Part shown: in pieces, positions 1 through 7,837 of the stretch | Layout: each line of letters opens with the position of its first letter | Position numbering within the stretch: position 1 is the stretch's first letter | Source: Fibrobacterota bacterium | GTDB lineage: Bacteria > Fibrobacterota > Fibrobacteria > UBA11236 | Length of the DNA: 35,063 nucleotides | NCBI GenBank assembly: GCA_023249635.1 | Contig: JAHFCH010000048.1 | Coordinates: 1-35,063 of the forward strand | Reading direction: 5' to 3' | Made by a program: the position numbers and the translations under genes | Notes under the pieces: generated by a model | What the model was told of the DNA's origin: nothing | Database searches by the model: none | What the model saw: the letters and a program-made list of their open reading frames with translations, nothing else

Positions 1-1037
1 ACGGCGGGCAATTGCCTTGGGACATCGAGAAGGTGACGGCCCTGATGCGGGAAAAGCTCGGGGTGCCGGTGGGCGTGCATTTGCACAACGATACCGGAAC
101 CGGCGTGGCCAGCTCCCTGGCCGCGGTGCGGGCGGGAGCGGTGCAGGTGCAAGGCACCATCAACGGCTTCGTCGAGCGCTGCGGCAACGCCAACCTCACC
201 GTCATAATGGCGGCCATGCAATTGAAGATGGGTATGAAGCTCGTCTCGGATGATCAGCTCAAGGGCCTGCGCGGCCTCTCGCTGGCCGTAAGCGAGATCG
301 CCAACCTGGCAGATGACATACGCCAGCCCTACGTGGGCGAGGCCGCTTTCGCCCATAAGGGCGGGGCGCATATCGATGGGGTCATGAAAGTGGCCCGCAG
401 CTTCGAACATATCGATCCGGCCCAGGTCGGCAATGCCCGCGATTTCATCGTCTCCAACCAGAGCGGCAGCAGCCTGGTATGGGACAAGATCAAGGCCATC
501 CAGCCGGACCTCGACAAGCGCAGCCCCCAGGTGGCCGCCATCCTCGCGGACGTGAAGCAGAAGGAAGACGAAGGCTACCATTTCGAAATCGCCGACGCCA
601 GTTTCCAATTGCTGGCCCGACGCAAGCTGGGGATGTGGGCCGACCGCTTCGAATTCCTGGGCTTCCGTTCCATCGAGGAGCGACGCGAGAACGGGGAAGT
701 CTATTCCGAATTCACCATCAAGCTAAAGGTGGGGGACGAGGTGGAGCATACCGCCGCCGAGGGTAACGGCCCCGTGGACGCCATGAACGCGGCCGTTTGG
801 AAGGCGCTGCGGCGCTTCTTCCCCTCGCTGCAGAACATCGAAGTCATCGATTACAAGGTGCGCGTGCTCGACAACAACAAGGGCACCGGCGCCAAGGTGC
901 GGGTATGGATCCGTTTCCACGACAAGGCCCGCCCCGAGGACGAGCCCTGGGGAACCTTGGGCGTTTCCACCAATATCATCGAAGCTTCGTGGCTCGCTTT
1001 GCTCGACGGCATCAACTACAAGTTGCTACACGGCTGA
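1..1037 (+). CDS. cimA: Citramalate synthase, 3' part (5' end outside window)
   Basis: The frame is open from the first bases of the window, so the gene starts upstream. About 345 C-terminal residues are present, against roughly 520-540 for the family. The enzyme condenses pyruvate and acetyl-CoA to (R)-citramalate, the first step of the threonine-independent isoleucine route, in the cytoplasm. The motif HLHNDTGTG near the start carries metal-binding His residues of the DRE-TIM barrel. It is followed by QGTINGFVERCGNANL, which resembles CimA more than LeuA. A linker with AHKGGAHIDG leads to a C-terminal LeuA-type allosteric dimerisation domain (about the last 130 residues, ending GINYKLLHG). 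The methyltransferase gene follows 8 bp after the stop. Homocitrate synthase-like or 2-isopropylmalate synthase-like activity is the alternative, but CimA fits best. Confidence 0.9.
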   Translation, partial: GGQLPWDIEKVTALMREKLGVPVGVHLHNDTGTGVASSLAAVRAGAVQVQGTINGFVERCGNANLTVIMAAMQLKMGMKLVSDDQLKGLRGLSLAVSEIANLADDIRQPYVGEAAFAHKGGAHIDGVMKVARSFEHIDPAQVGNARDFIVSNQSGSSLVWDKIKAIQPDLDKRSPQVAAILADVKQKEDEGYHFEIADASFQLLARRKLGMWADRFEFLGFRSIEERRENGEVYSEFTIKLKVGDEVEHTAAEGNGPVDAMNAAVWKALRRFFPSLQNIEVIDYKVRVLDNNKGTGAKVRVWIRFHDKARPEDEPWGTLGVSTNIIEASWLALLDGINYKLLHG

Positions 1038-1045
1038 GGCGCGCC

Positions 1046-1855
1046 ATGGGAACTACGAACCCTACCGAACCTGACGCGTTCGCGATGCCCCAGACCTGGG
1101 ACCCGGCTCGCTATATCGCCAATGCCCGCTTCGTCGCCGACCTGGCCATGCCGGTCGTCGATTTGCTGAAACCGGTGGCCGGTGAACGTATTCTCGATGT
1201 GGGCTGCGGCGACGGCTACCTTACGAAAAAGCTGGCCGACCTGGGTTGCTCCGTAGTGGCGGTGGATGCCAGCGCGGCCCAGGTGGAATCGGCCCGCGGA
1301 CTGGGACTTGACGCCCGTGTCGTCGATGCCGAAAAGCTCGCTTTCGACGGGGAGTTCGATGCCGTGTTCAGCAACGCCACCTTGCATTGGATGCGCGACC
1401 CGGACGCGGCCATCGACGGGGCCTGGCGGGCCCTTAAGCCCGGCGGACGTTTCGTGGGCGAATGCGGCGGCGCGGGATGCGTAGCGAAGATCCGTTCGGC
1501 ATTGTCGCTGGCCTTGGCCCGGCGCGGTCACCTGATCGAAGACCATAATCCCTGGTATTTCGCGACCGGGGAAGAATACGCCGCGCGCCTGGAAGCCCGG
1601 GGCTTCCGGGTGGAGAGTTCGCTGGTCTTCCCCCGGCCCACGCCTTTGCCCAAAGACGCGGCAGCTTGGCTGGAGACCTTCGGGGAGAATTTCCTGCGCC
1701 CGATCCCGGCGAAGGATCGCAAGGCTTTCCTCGCCGAAGTGCAGGAGGATCTCCGCCCCAGCCTGTGCGACGCCGATGGGAAATGGACGGCGGATTATAC
1801 CCGGCTGCGATTCCGCGCGGTCAAGCCGGCCCGGCTTGGCATCCCTGGGGTATAA
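1046..1855 (+). CDS. Class I SAM-dependent methyltransferase
   Basis: A 269-residue cytoplasmic protein. The ATG at 1046 was chosen because it lies 8 bp after the cimA stop and upstream extension would run through cimA coding sequence. Motif I, ILDVGCGDG, is at about residues 49-57. The following strand ends in VAVDAS (acidic residue binding the SAM ribose). DAVFSNATLHWM and ALKPGGRFV are the post-I and motif III regions typical of the Methyltransf_11/25 group. The overall plan, including LHWMRDPD, resembles trans-aconitate 2-methyltransferase-type enzymes, but the substrate cannot be read from the sequence. It sits between cimA and hisD with short gaps, so it may be co-transcribed with amino-acid biosynthesis genes; a link to that pathway is unproven. 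Confidence 0.85.
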   Translation: MGTTNPTEPDAFAMPQTWDPARYIANARFVADLAMPVVDLLKPVAGERILDVGCGDGYLTKKLADLGCSVVAVDASAAQVESARGLGLDARVVDAEKLAFDGEFDAVFSNATLHWMRDPDAAIDGAWRALKPGGRFVGECGGAGCVAKIRSALSLALARRGHLIEDHNPWYFATGEEYAARLEARGFRVESSLVFPRPTPLPKDAAAWLETFGENFLRPIPAKDRKAFLAEVQEDLRPSLCDADGKWTADYTRLRFRAVKPARLGIPGV

Positions 1856-1876
1856 GCCTACATTGCCGGAAAGACC

Positions 1877-3175
1877 ATGAAGAAGACCCAGCCCGCCGCG
1901 GCCATCCGCATTCTGCGCATCACCTCCCTGAAGCATCCCGATGTCCTGGCCATCAGCGGCCGCGAACCCGCGCCCACCCCGGCCATCGCCGCCACGGTAC
2001 TGTCCATTCTTAAGGACATCAAGGCCAAAGGCCATGCTTCCGCTCTGGCCTATGCCCGCAAGTTCGACGGACTCAAGGGACCCTTGGCGGTGCCGGCCCG
2101 GGAACTCGAGAAGAAAGCCGATGGGCTGGATGCCACCCTCAAGAAGGCCATTCGCGGCGCCATCGCCAACGTGCGCAAGTTCCATCAGCGCCAGGCCGAA
2201 AGCTCCTGGAGCTTCAGGGGCAAGGACGGCGAGAGTCTGGGGCAAATCATCCGGCCGCTGGCCCGTGTTGGCGTTTACGTTCCCGGCGGCGCGGGCATCT
2301 ACCCATCCACCTTGATCATGAATTGCGTTCCCGCCCGGGTCGCGGGCGTCAAGGAAATCGCCGTGGTCACTCCGGCTCCCAAAGGCCTGCATCCCACCAT
2401 CGCCTTCGCCGCGCGCGAATTGGGCATCTCCGAAATCTACCGCATCGGCGGGGCCCAAGCCGTGGGCATGCTGGCCTATGGAACCTCCAAGGTACCCCGC
2501 GTCGACAAGATCGTGGGGCCCGGCAACGTGTTCGCGGCCCTGGCCAAGAAGGAAGTATTCGGAACGGTGGACATCGACATGATCGCCGGTCCCTCGGAAA
2601 TCCTGGTGCTATGCGACGAAACCGCCGATCCCGATTGGGTGGCGGCGGATTTGCTCTCCCAGGCAGAGCACGGCAGCGGCTACGAGGCGGCCATCTGCAT
2701 TACGACTTCGCAAGAAGCCGCCATCGCCATTGCCGACTGCGTGGCCCAACAAGTCGACGCGTCCCCCAAGCGCGCCATCCTGGAAAAGAGCCTCTCGCGT
2801 TTCGGCCGCATCTATCTGGTTCCGGATTGGGATTTGGGCTGCGGCCTGGCGGATCTGATCGCCCCGGAACATATGGAGATCATCACGCGCAAACCCGAAG
2901 CCCTGGCCGCGCGCGTGCGGAACGCAGGGGCGATTTTCGTCGGACCCTATTCGTCCGAACCGGTGGGGGATTATTTCGCGGGGCCCAACCACGTGCTGCC
3001 CACCAATGGCTCAGCGCGCTTCTTTTCGCCTCTGGGAACCTACGATTTCTACAAGCGTACCAGCCTGATCCGCTATTCGCCCAAGGCCATCGCCAGGAAC
3101 GGCTCCCTGATCGCGGCCCTGGCGGACGCCGAAGGCTTCATCCACCATGCCCAGGCGGTGCGTAAGCGCCTCTGA
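1877..3175 (+). CDS. hisD: Histidinol dehydrogenase
   Basis: A 432-residue protein of normal family length. It catalyses the last two oxidations of histidine biosynthesis, L-histidinol to L-histidine, with NAD+ and Zn2+. The family signature runs from about residue 234 (DIDMIAGPSEILVLCDE) to the LLSQAEHG segment. By comparison with E. coli HisD, the zinc ligands would be Gln262, His265, Asp365 (GDYFAG) and His424. The catalytic pair would be Glu331-His332 (IAPEHMEI). A GGAAAG ribosome binding site at 1868-1873 precedes the ATG. It lies 21 bp after the methyltransferase, on the same strand. No other his genes are visible here, so the gene is not in a compact his operon in this window. Confidence 0.96.
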   Translation: MKKTQPAAAIRILRITSLKHPDVLAISGREPAPTPAIAATVLSILKDIKAKGHASALAYARKFDGLKGPLAVPARELEKKADGLDATLKKAIRGAIANVRKFHQRQAESSWSFRGKDGESLGQIIRPLARVGVYVPGGAGIYPSTLIMNCVPARVAGVKEIAVVTPAPKGLHPTIAFAARELGISEIYRIGGAQAVGMLAYGTSKVPRVDKIVGPGNVFAALAKKEVFGTVDIDMIAGPSEILVLCDETADPDWVAADLLSQAEHGSGYEAAICITTSQEAAIAIADCVAQQVDASPKRAILEKSLSRFGRIYLVPDWDLGCGLADLIAPEHMEIITRKPEALAARVRNAGAIFVGPYSSEPVGDYFAGPNHVLPTNGSARFFSPLGTYDFYKRTSLIRYSPKAIARNGSLIAALADAEGFIHHAQAVRKRL

Positions 3176-3186
3176 TCCGCAAGACC

Positions 3187-3615
3187 TCATTCGGTCTTGA
3201 GCCATTTAATCCACTTTTCCGGCTTGGTATCGGTCGCGGCCAGCAGCGCTTCGTACCCGGTACCCTCCACGTTACGGATGGGGATGGATAGCTTGGTGGT
3301 ATCCGTCGACCATTCCGGCAGGGAATCGTGGCAGGATTGCCGATTGCGGATTTGCGCATAGGAGAGCTTCAAGGCTCCGCCTTCCTGCAGCCAGGTCCCG
3401 TTCATCTCCATCAACAGGCAATGGTCGACCACGTGCTGCTCCTGGAAGCCTCCCTGGGGCGCCAGCTTGCGTTCCATGGCGTAATTCTGGCTGCCGTATT
3501 CCTGGTCCGAAACCTGGTATGTCCCCGAGGCGACTTTGCCGGTGCGGCCGCACTCGACCAGAGCCAAGGCCATGGCCGGATAAAGGGATAGGGAAAGCAG
3601 GCGCGCGTACTTCAA
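3187..3615 (-). CDS. Small secreted protein of unknown function
   Basis: The protein is 142 residues if translation starts at the TTG (complement of 3613-3615). That start has a GGAGG five bases upstream and gives a clean signal peptide, MKYARLLSLSLYPAMALA, with a predicted cut after ALA. A GTG seven codons further upstream keeps the frame open but has no good binding site and would bury the signal. The mature part has three Cys (VECG, DHCLL, RQSCHD), which could form a disulfide in the periplasm, and ends in a Trp/Lys-rich tail. I do not recognise a domain. It is convergent with hisD, 11 bp away, and is transcribed away from the desaturase gene. Confidence 0.6.
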   Translation of the reverse strand: MKYARLLSLSLYPAMALALVECGRTGKVASGTYQVSDQEYGSQNYAMERKLAPQGGFQEQHVVDHCLLMEMNGTWLQEGGALKLSYAQIRNRQSCHDSLPEWSTDTTKLSIPIRNVEGTGYEALLAATDTKPEKWIKWLKTE

Positions 3616-3620
3616 GCTGA

Positions 3621-3625
3621 CCTCC
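3621..3625 (-). promoter_or_regulatory. Shine-Dalgarno GGAGG deciding a TTG start
   Basis: On the minus strand the sequence reads GGAGGTCAGCTTGAAG. The GGAGG stands five bases before a TTG whose frame begins with a typical signal peptide. This is the reason for choosing the TTG over the GTG further upstream for the small secreted protein. Confidence 0.55.
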
Positions 3626-3895
3626 GTAACCGCCACCTACAGGGGGGCGGTCGCAACCCGGAATGGGGGGCGTCCCGGATTATCCCAAAATCGGAGGGCC
3701 CAAGGAAAGCGCCGCATAGCATCGCAAAGGGCCGCAAAGTGCCGATTGCGGCGCGCCAGGGCGATTGTAAGAAGTTGTATTTGCAAAAAGATGTAAGCTT
3801 ATCCCCCGCAGCCTTCCCATCGGCCGCCATTCTTGGTTTACTTGGGTATACGCGAGCCCCGACCCGGGCCGCCCCCTTTAATCGAGGTAGACTGA

Positions 3896-4963
3896 ATGGC
3901 GATCGAATCACCCGTGTCGGTAAATTGGCTGGACCGCGTCATCACCTGGTTCGATACCCATGCCCAGGCGAAGGCGGAAGAAGGCCATCCCGATCAGGAT
4001 AAATGGATTCTTCCCTTCCCGTTCCTGCTCATGAACGCTTCCGTGGCCCTGATCTTCGTGGTCGGCTTCAGCTGGACCGCTTTCAGCGTAGCCGTATTCC
4101 TCTATTTCATCCGCATGTTCGGCATTACCGGCGTGTACCACCGCTACTTTTCCCACCGCACCTATAAGACATCGCGCTTCTTCCAGTTCATCCTGGCCCT
4201 GGTCGGCAATTCCGCGGCCCAGCGGGGACCCCTCTGGTGGGCCGCCCATCACCGTCATCACCATGCCCATTCCGATCAGCCCGAGGATATCCACTCGCCC
4301 AAGCAACGCGGTTTCTGGGAAGCCCACGTGCTCTGGTGGAGCCGCCGCAAGCATGTCGCCACCCGCGTGGACCTGATCCAGGACTATGCCAAGTACCCGG
4401 AGCTGATGTTCCTCGACCGGTTCGACTCGGTAGTGCCGCTTGCCATGGGCGGCGTACTGCTGGCGCTGGGAGCCTTCCTCAACCGCTTCTACCCCGGCCT
4501 CGGCACCAGCGCTTCGCAAATGTTCGTTTGGGGATTCATCGTCTCCACCGTCGTGCTCTTCAACGGAGTTGCCACCATCAACTCGCTTTCGCACGTATTC
4601 GGCAGCCGGCGCTTCCAGACCACCGATACCAGCCGCAATAATTGGTTCCTGGCCCTGATCACCATGGGCGAAGGCTGGCACAACAACCACCATCATTACT
4701 GCAATTCCACCCGCCAGGGTTTCTACTGGTGGGAAATCGACATCACCTATTACATGCTCAAGGGATTGGCCGGTATGGGCCTGGTATGGGATCTGAAACC
4801 GGTGCCGGCGCGACTGTTGCGGCCCCAACCCGTGGCCCGGCCGCATGAAGCGGTGCCGGCTTTCGCTTCCGTCCGCGCCGTCAGCGCTCCCGATGCCTCG
4901 CATGCGGGACAGCCTTTCCTGGCCCCCGCCCCCGCGCGCAGCCCGGACGTACCGAGCTCCTGA
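3896..4963 (+). CDS. Membrane fatty acid (acyl-CoA delta-9 type) desaturase
   Basis: A 355-residue integral membrane di-iron desaturase that introduces a cis double bond into acyl chains, probably for membrane fluidity. All three histidine boxes are present: HRYFSH at residues 82-87, HHRHHH at 118-123 and HNNHHH at 262-267. Hydrophobic segments lie around residues 38-75, 95-105 and 180-225, the usual layout. The tail after about residue 300 is Pro/Ala-rich and probably disordered. A GAGGT at 3884-3888 supports the ATG. Upstream lies about 280 bp of non-coding DNA; downstream is a hairpin with a T-run. The gene appears to be a single-gene unit. The family (stearoyl-CoA desaturase-like) is clear; the regiospecificity is inferred from the family. 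Confidence 0.92.
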   Translation: MAIESPVSVNWLDRVITWFDTHAQAKAEEGHPDQDKWILPFPFLLMNASVALIFVVGFSWTAFSVAVFLYFIRMFGITGVYHRYFSHRTYKTSRFFQFILALVGNSAAQRGPLWWAAHHRHHHAHSDQPEDIHSPKQRGFWEAHVLWWSRRKHVATRVDLIQDYAKYPELMFLDRFDSVVPLAMGGVLLALGAFLNRFYPGLGTSASQMFVWGFIVSTVVLFNGVATINSLSHVFGSRRFQTTDTSRNNWFLALITMGEGWHNNHHHYCNSTRQGFYWWEIDITYYMLKGLAGMGLVWDLKPVPARLLRPQPVARPHEAVPAFASVRAVSAPDASHAGQPFLAPAPARSPDVPSS

Positions 4964-4971
4964 AGCTTCCC

Positions 4972-5006
4972 GCCCCGGCATGGCCGGGGCCCCCTTCCAA
5001 TTTTTT
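4972..5006 (+). terminator. Probable rho-independent terminator of the desaturase gene
   Basis: A perfect 8-bp GC stem, GCCCCGGC (4972-4979) and GCCGGGGC (4983-4990), encloses a 3-nt loop. A TTTTTT run at 5001-5006 follows after about ten bases. The stem begins 8 bp after the desaturase stop. The gap between stem and T-run is longer than ideal. Confidence 0.5.
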
Positions 5007-5049
5007 CCGGAAATTGGTATCCATTGATCCGCCCGATCCTGGAGTACCT

Positions 5050-7290
5050 ATGCCCCGCGCGATAACCGCCCTTTCCGGACTTGCCCTGGCCGCCCTGTGC
5101 GCGGCCTTCCCGGCCCTGGCCCGGGTTCCGCATCCCTTCGTGCGCGCCGCCAATGCTTCGGTGGAAGCCCCATTCCGGTTCCTAGGCCCGGACAGCTACG
5201 CCGATGCCATGGCCATCAAGGGCGATACCGTCGTCCTGGGAGGCGACTTCAAGGGCGCAGATGGATTCGCTTCCGGAGCCATCCTCGCATGGGACGGTGC
5301 CCGGTGGAAGGATGCCTACGCGGGGATCGACTACGGGGTCATGGGCCTCAAGTTCATCGCATCGCGCCTGTACGCGGTCGGGTTCTTCCGGAGCGCGGGC
5401 GGGTGCGATTCCTGCGATGGATCGGCCTACTGGGAGTCCGGGGCATGGCATTACATGGGGCAGCCCTTCGCTCTCAACGAGTTCCCCCAGGGTCTCGCGG
5501 ATTACCATGACACTCTCATCGCCTCGACCAATACGGGCCCGTATTTCTGGACCGGCTCGGTCTGGAAGCGTTTCGGGCCGGAGATCAAGGGTCAGCCCGC
5601 CAAGCTGGAAGTCTATAACGGCCAATTGTGGCTGGCCGGAAAATTCGATGCCGCGCCATCGGTCTCGAACCTGATGCAGTGGGACGGGAAGGCCTGGAGC
5701 CATCCCGCCGGGACCGACGTGGAGCAGGTGCACGACATCATGGGGCACCAGGGCGCGCTGTTCATGATGGAGGAGCTGCAGGTCCCCGTAGGCCTGTTCC
5801 GCATCTCGCGCTGGGACGGCAAGGCATGGACCGACGTGACCGGCGAATCCTTCGGCTTCTACGGGGGCCGCTTCGCTTCGGACGGCAAGGACCTGTACAT
5901 GACCGGGGAGCGCTTCAACGAAGGCTTCGGATTGTTCAAGTGGGACGGCAGCGGATTCAAGCTGCTCGATTTCCAGGCCGGAGACAACGGCGAAACGCTT
6001 TTCCTGGGCTTCACCGCGTCCGGGAAGCTGGTGCAGAGCGCCAACATGACCGGCATCGGCACCGTGCGGACGGACTACGCATCGCAGTGGGACGGCAAGG
6101 CCTGGAGCCCGATGACCGCGTGGAAGGGCCCGACCGGAACGGTGACCTATCCGACCGCCATGGGATCGGACGGAAAGCGGCTTTACCTGGGCGGCAATCC
6201 GCTGCGCCAGGCCGGCCCGAACCTGGTCTCGCACGCCGCGGCCTGGGACGGGGGTAACGTCTGGGATACCTTGGACGGCGGGTTGCATCGGCCCGCGGAC
6301 AACCGCCTGGTCGACGTCAATGCGTGGGCTTCCGGCTCCGACGGCATGTACGCCGGCGGTTCCTTCGAACGCGCCTCCGATGGCCCGGCGATCAACGTCG
6401 CGCGCTGGGACGGCGTCGCCTGGCATGGGCTAGGGGACGGGTTCGGGGGTACGGTGCTCGGGCTCACCGTATCCGGAGCGGACCTGATAGTGTGCGGCCA
6501 TTCCGATTCCGCCTTCAAACTCGGCGCGAACGCGCTGCCCGTGGGCCACTCGATAGGCTTATGGCATGCCGGGAGGTGGAACGCGTATGGCTCCGGCCTG
6601 TCCGGGACGGTGAACGATGCGGCCGAATACCAGGGCAACCTGTATGCGGCCGGGCATTTCGCCCTTTCCGTTGGCGGCCCGCGGGTGGGCATCGCCAAAT
6701 GGGACGGCAAGGACTGGATCGCCCTCGCCGACGATCCCAAGGACAGCATCCCCCTCGATTCGGTTTTCGCCTTGAAGGTATTCCAGGGCAGGCTGTATGC
6801 CCTGGGCCGCGAGATGGGGTGGGAGTATCCCTGGAAGGAAGCCTTGCTGGCCTGGGACGGAAACGCGTGGGAGCTGGTGGAACGGGTCTCGCAATCCACC
6901 CATCTGGCTACGGACGGCAAAGGGCTGTTCGTGGACGCCCAGCGCTTCACGGATCTCCTCGATGCCGCTTACGTTAAGGTGGGCCGATTCGACGGCGCGA
7001 ATTGGATCCTGTTGGGGACGGAAGCGGCCCAGAGCGATTTGCGCTCCATGGCGCTGTTCGGCGATTACCTGTACCTGGGCGGATGGCTCGGCAAGATCGG
7101 CGGCGCGCCCGCGGCCTGGTTGGCGAGGTGGAACCTGAAGGGAATCTCCGGCATAGGTCGGCAACGCAGGCTGCTGTCCCGGAGGGGCGGATCGGAACGC
7201 GCGTACGTCCTGATGGGACGGGCCACGCTGGGGGACAACCTATTCCGGCCGGATGGCCGTCCGGTCATGCCCCGGAAGAAATCCCATTAG
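5050..7290 (+). CDS. Secreted WDG-repeat (beta-propeller-like) protein
   Basis: A 746-residue exported protein. GGAG at 5041-5044 and a signal peptide (MPRAITALSGLALAALCAAF...ALA) fix the ATG at 5050. The body carries about ten copies of a W/F-DG-x-x-W motif (WDGARW, WDGKAW three times, WDGVAW, WDGKDW, WDGNAW, FDGANW). They alternate with GGDF- or AGHF-type strands and LYxxG stretches. This resembles the kelch/galactose-oxidase-like propellers found in large secreted proteins of FCB bacteria. No catalytic residues are recognised. The tail after residue ~700 is basic and ends RPVMPRKKSH. It is not a standard T9SS sorting domain, so the export destination after the Sec step is open. The gene is convergent with the lipoprotein gene, with only 3 bp between the stops. 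Confidence 0.75.
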   Translation: MPRAITALSGLALAALCAAFPALARVPHPFVRAANASVEAPFRFLGPDSYADAMAIKGDTVVLGGDFKGADGFASGAILAWDGARWKDAYAGIDYGVMGLKFIASRLYAVGFFRSAGGCDSCDGSAYWESGAWHYMGQPFALNEFPQGLADYHDTLIASTNTGPYFWTGSVWKRFGPEIKGQPAKLEVYNGQLWLAGKFDAAPSVSNLMQWDGKAWSHPAGTDVEQVHDIMGHQGALFMMEELQVPVGLFRISRWDGKAWTDVTGESFGFYGGRFASDGKDLYMTGERFNEGFGLFKWDGSGFKLLDFQAGDNGETLFLGFTASGKLVQSANMTGIGTVRTDYASQWDGKAWSPMTAWKGPTGTVTYPTAMGSDGKRLYLGGNPLRQAGPNLVSHAAAWDGGNVWDTLDGGLHRPADNRLVDVNAWASGSDGMYAGGSFERASDGPAINVARWDGVAWHGLGDGFGGTVLGLTVSGADLIVCGHSDSAFKLGANALPVGHSIGLWHAGRWNAYGSGLSGTVNDAAEYQGNLYAAGHFALSVGGPRVGIAKWDGKDWIALADDPKDSIPLDSVFALKVFQGRLYALGREMGWEYPWKEALLAWDGNAWELVERVSQSTHLATDGKGLFVDAQRFTDLLDAAYVKVGRFDGANWILLGTEAAQSDLRSMALFGDYLYLGGWLGKIGGAPAAWLARWNLKGISGIGRQRRLLSRRGGSERAYVLMGRATLGDNLFRPDGRPVMPRKKSH

Positions 7291-7293
7291 TCC

Positions 7294-7824
7294 CTACTCT
7301 ATCTGGGTGAATCCCTGGGATCCGATCAGGCCCGGCGATTCGCCTTTACGCAACATCACCTTCACGCGGGTCTCGATGGCCCGCTCGCCCGTGTGGGCGA
7401 CATAGGTAACCCGCACCGCTTCGCCTTCCCGCGCCACGGCTTTCCGGTCGAACTTGTAGATGGCATCGAAGTCGAGGCAGTAGTACTGATCCGAGGCCAG
7501 CACCTTTCCGCAAATCAACGTGTTCAGGAACGGATCGGGATTGTCGTTGTAGATACGGGTCAATTGCTTGGCCCGGTACGTCGGGTCGAGCAAGGACACC
7601 AGCGCCGGCTTGTCGTGGCGGTGCACGCAACGCTCGAACTCCGAAAGGAATTCTTCCAGCCGGGTAGAGTCATGGGCGACGGTCGCGAGGGAGTCCACGA
7701 AAGCCGAATCTTCCGCGGCGGTATGCTTCGCGGCGGGACCGGTATTCCGCTTCGCAGGGGCGCCCGCTCGCGTGCCGGCGGCGCAGCCCGCAAGCAGGGC
7801 CGCCGCCACCAGAAGGCGGATCAT
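7294..7824 (-). CDS. Putative lipoprotein of unknown function
   Basis: A 176-residue protein starting MIRLLVAAALLAGC, with a lipobox (LLAGC) putting the lipidated Cys at residue 14. The mature part begins with an Ala/Lys linker. An alpha-helical, acidic stretch follows (EDSAFVDSLATVAHD, LEEFLSEFERCV). The C-terminal half has alternating strands (VRVTYVAHTGERAIETRVKVML), which suggests a small alpha/beta fold of the SnoaL/NTF2 kind, though this is only an impression. It lies 13 bp downstream of the T9SS-exported propeller gene on the same strand and is probably co-transcribed with it. The open frame extends further upstream, but only across the neighbour's 3' end. Confidence 0.7.
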   Translation of the reverse strand: MIRLLVAAALLAGCAAGTRAGAPAKRNTGPAAKHTAAEDSAFVDSLATVAHDSTRLEEFLSEFERCVHRHDKPALVSLLDPTYRAKQLTRIYNDNPDPFLNTLICGKVLASDQYYCLDFDAIYKFDRKAVAREGEAVRVTYVAHTGERAIETRVKVMLRKGESPGLIGSQGFTQIE

Positions 7825-7837
7825 AGGATGGCTTCCC

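Noticed and set aside
1016-2458. A 480-codon open frame on the minus strand opposite the methyltransferase and hisD
   Set aside because: hisD and the methyltransferase are certain from their motifs; the reverse frame has no recognisable domain.
3908-4981. A 357-codon open frame on the minus strand opposite the desaturase
   Set aside because: The desaturase has all three histidine boxes; the reverse frame is a compositional shadow.
5182-6426. A 414-codon open frame on the minus strand opposite the WDG-repeat gene
   Set aside because: The plus-strand gene has a signal peptide, binding site and repeats; the reverse frame shows none of these.
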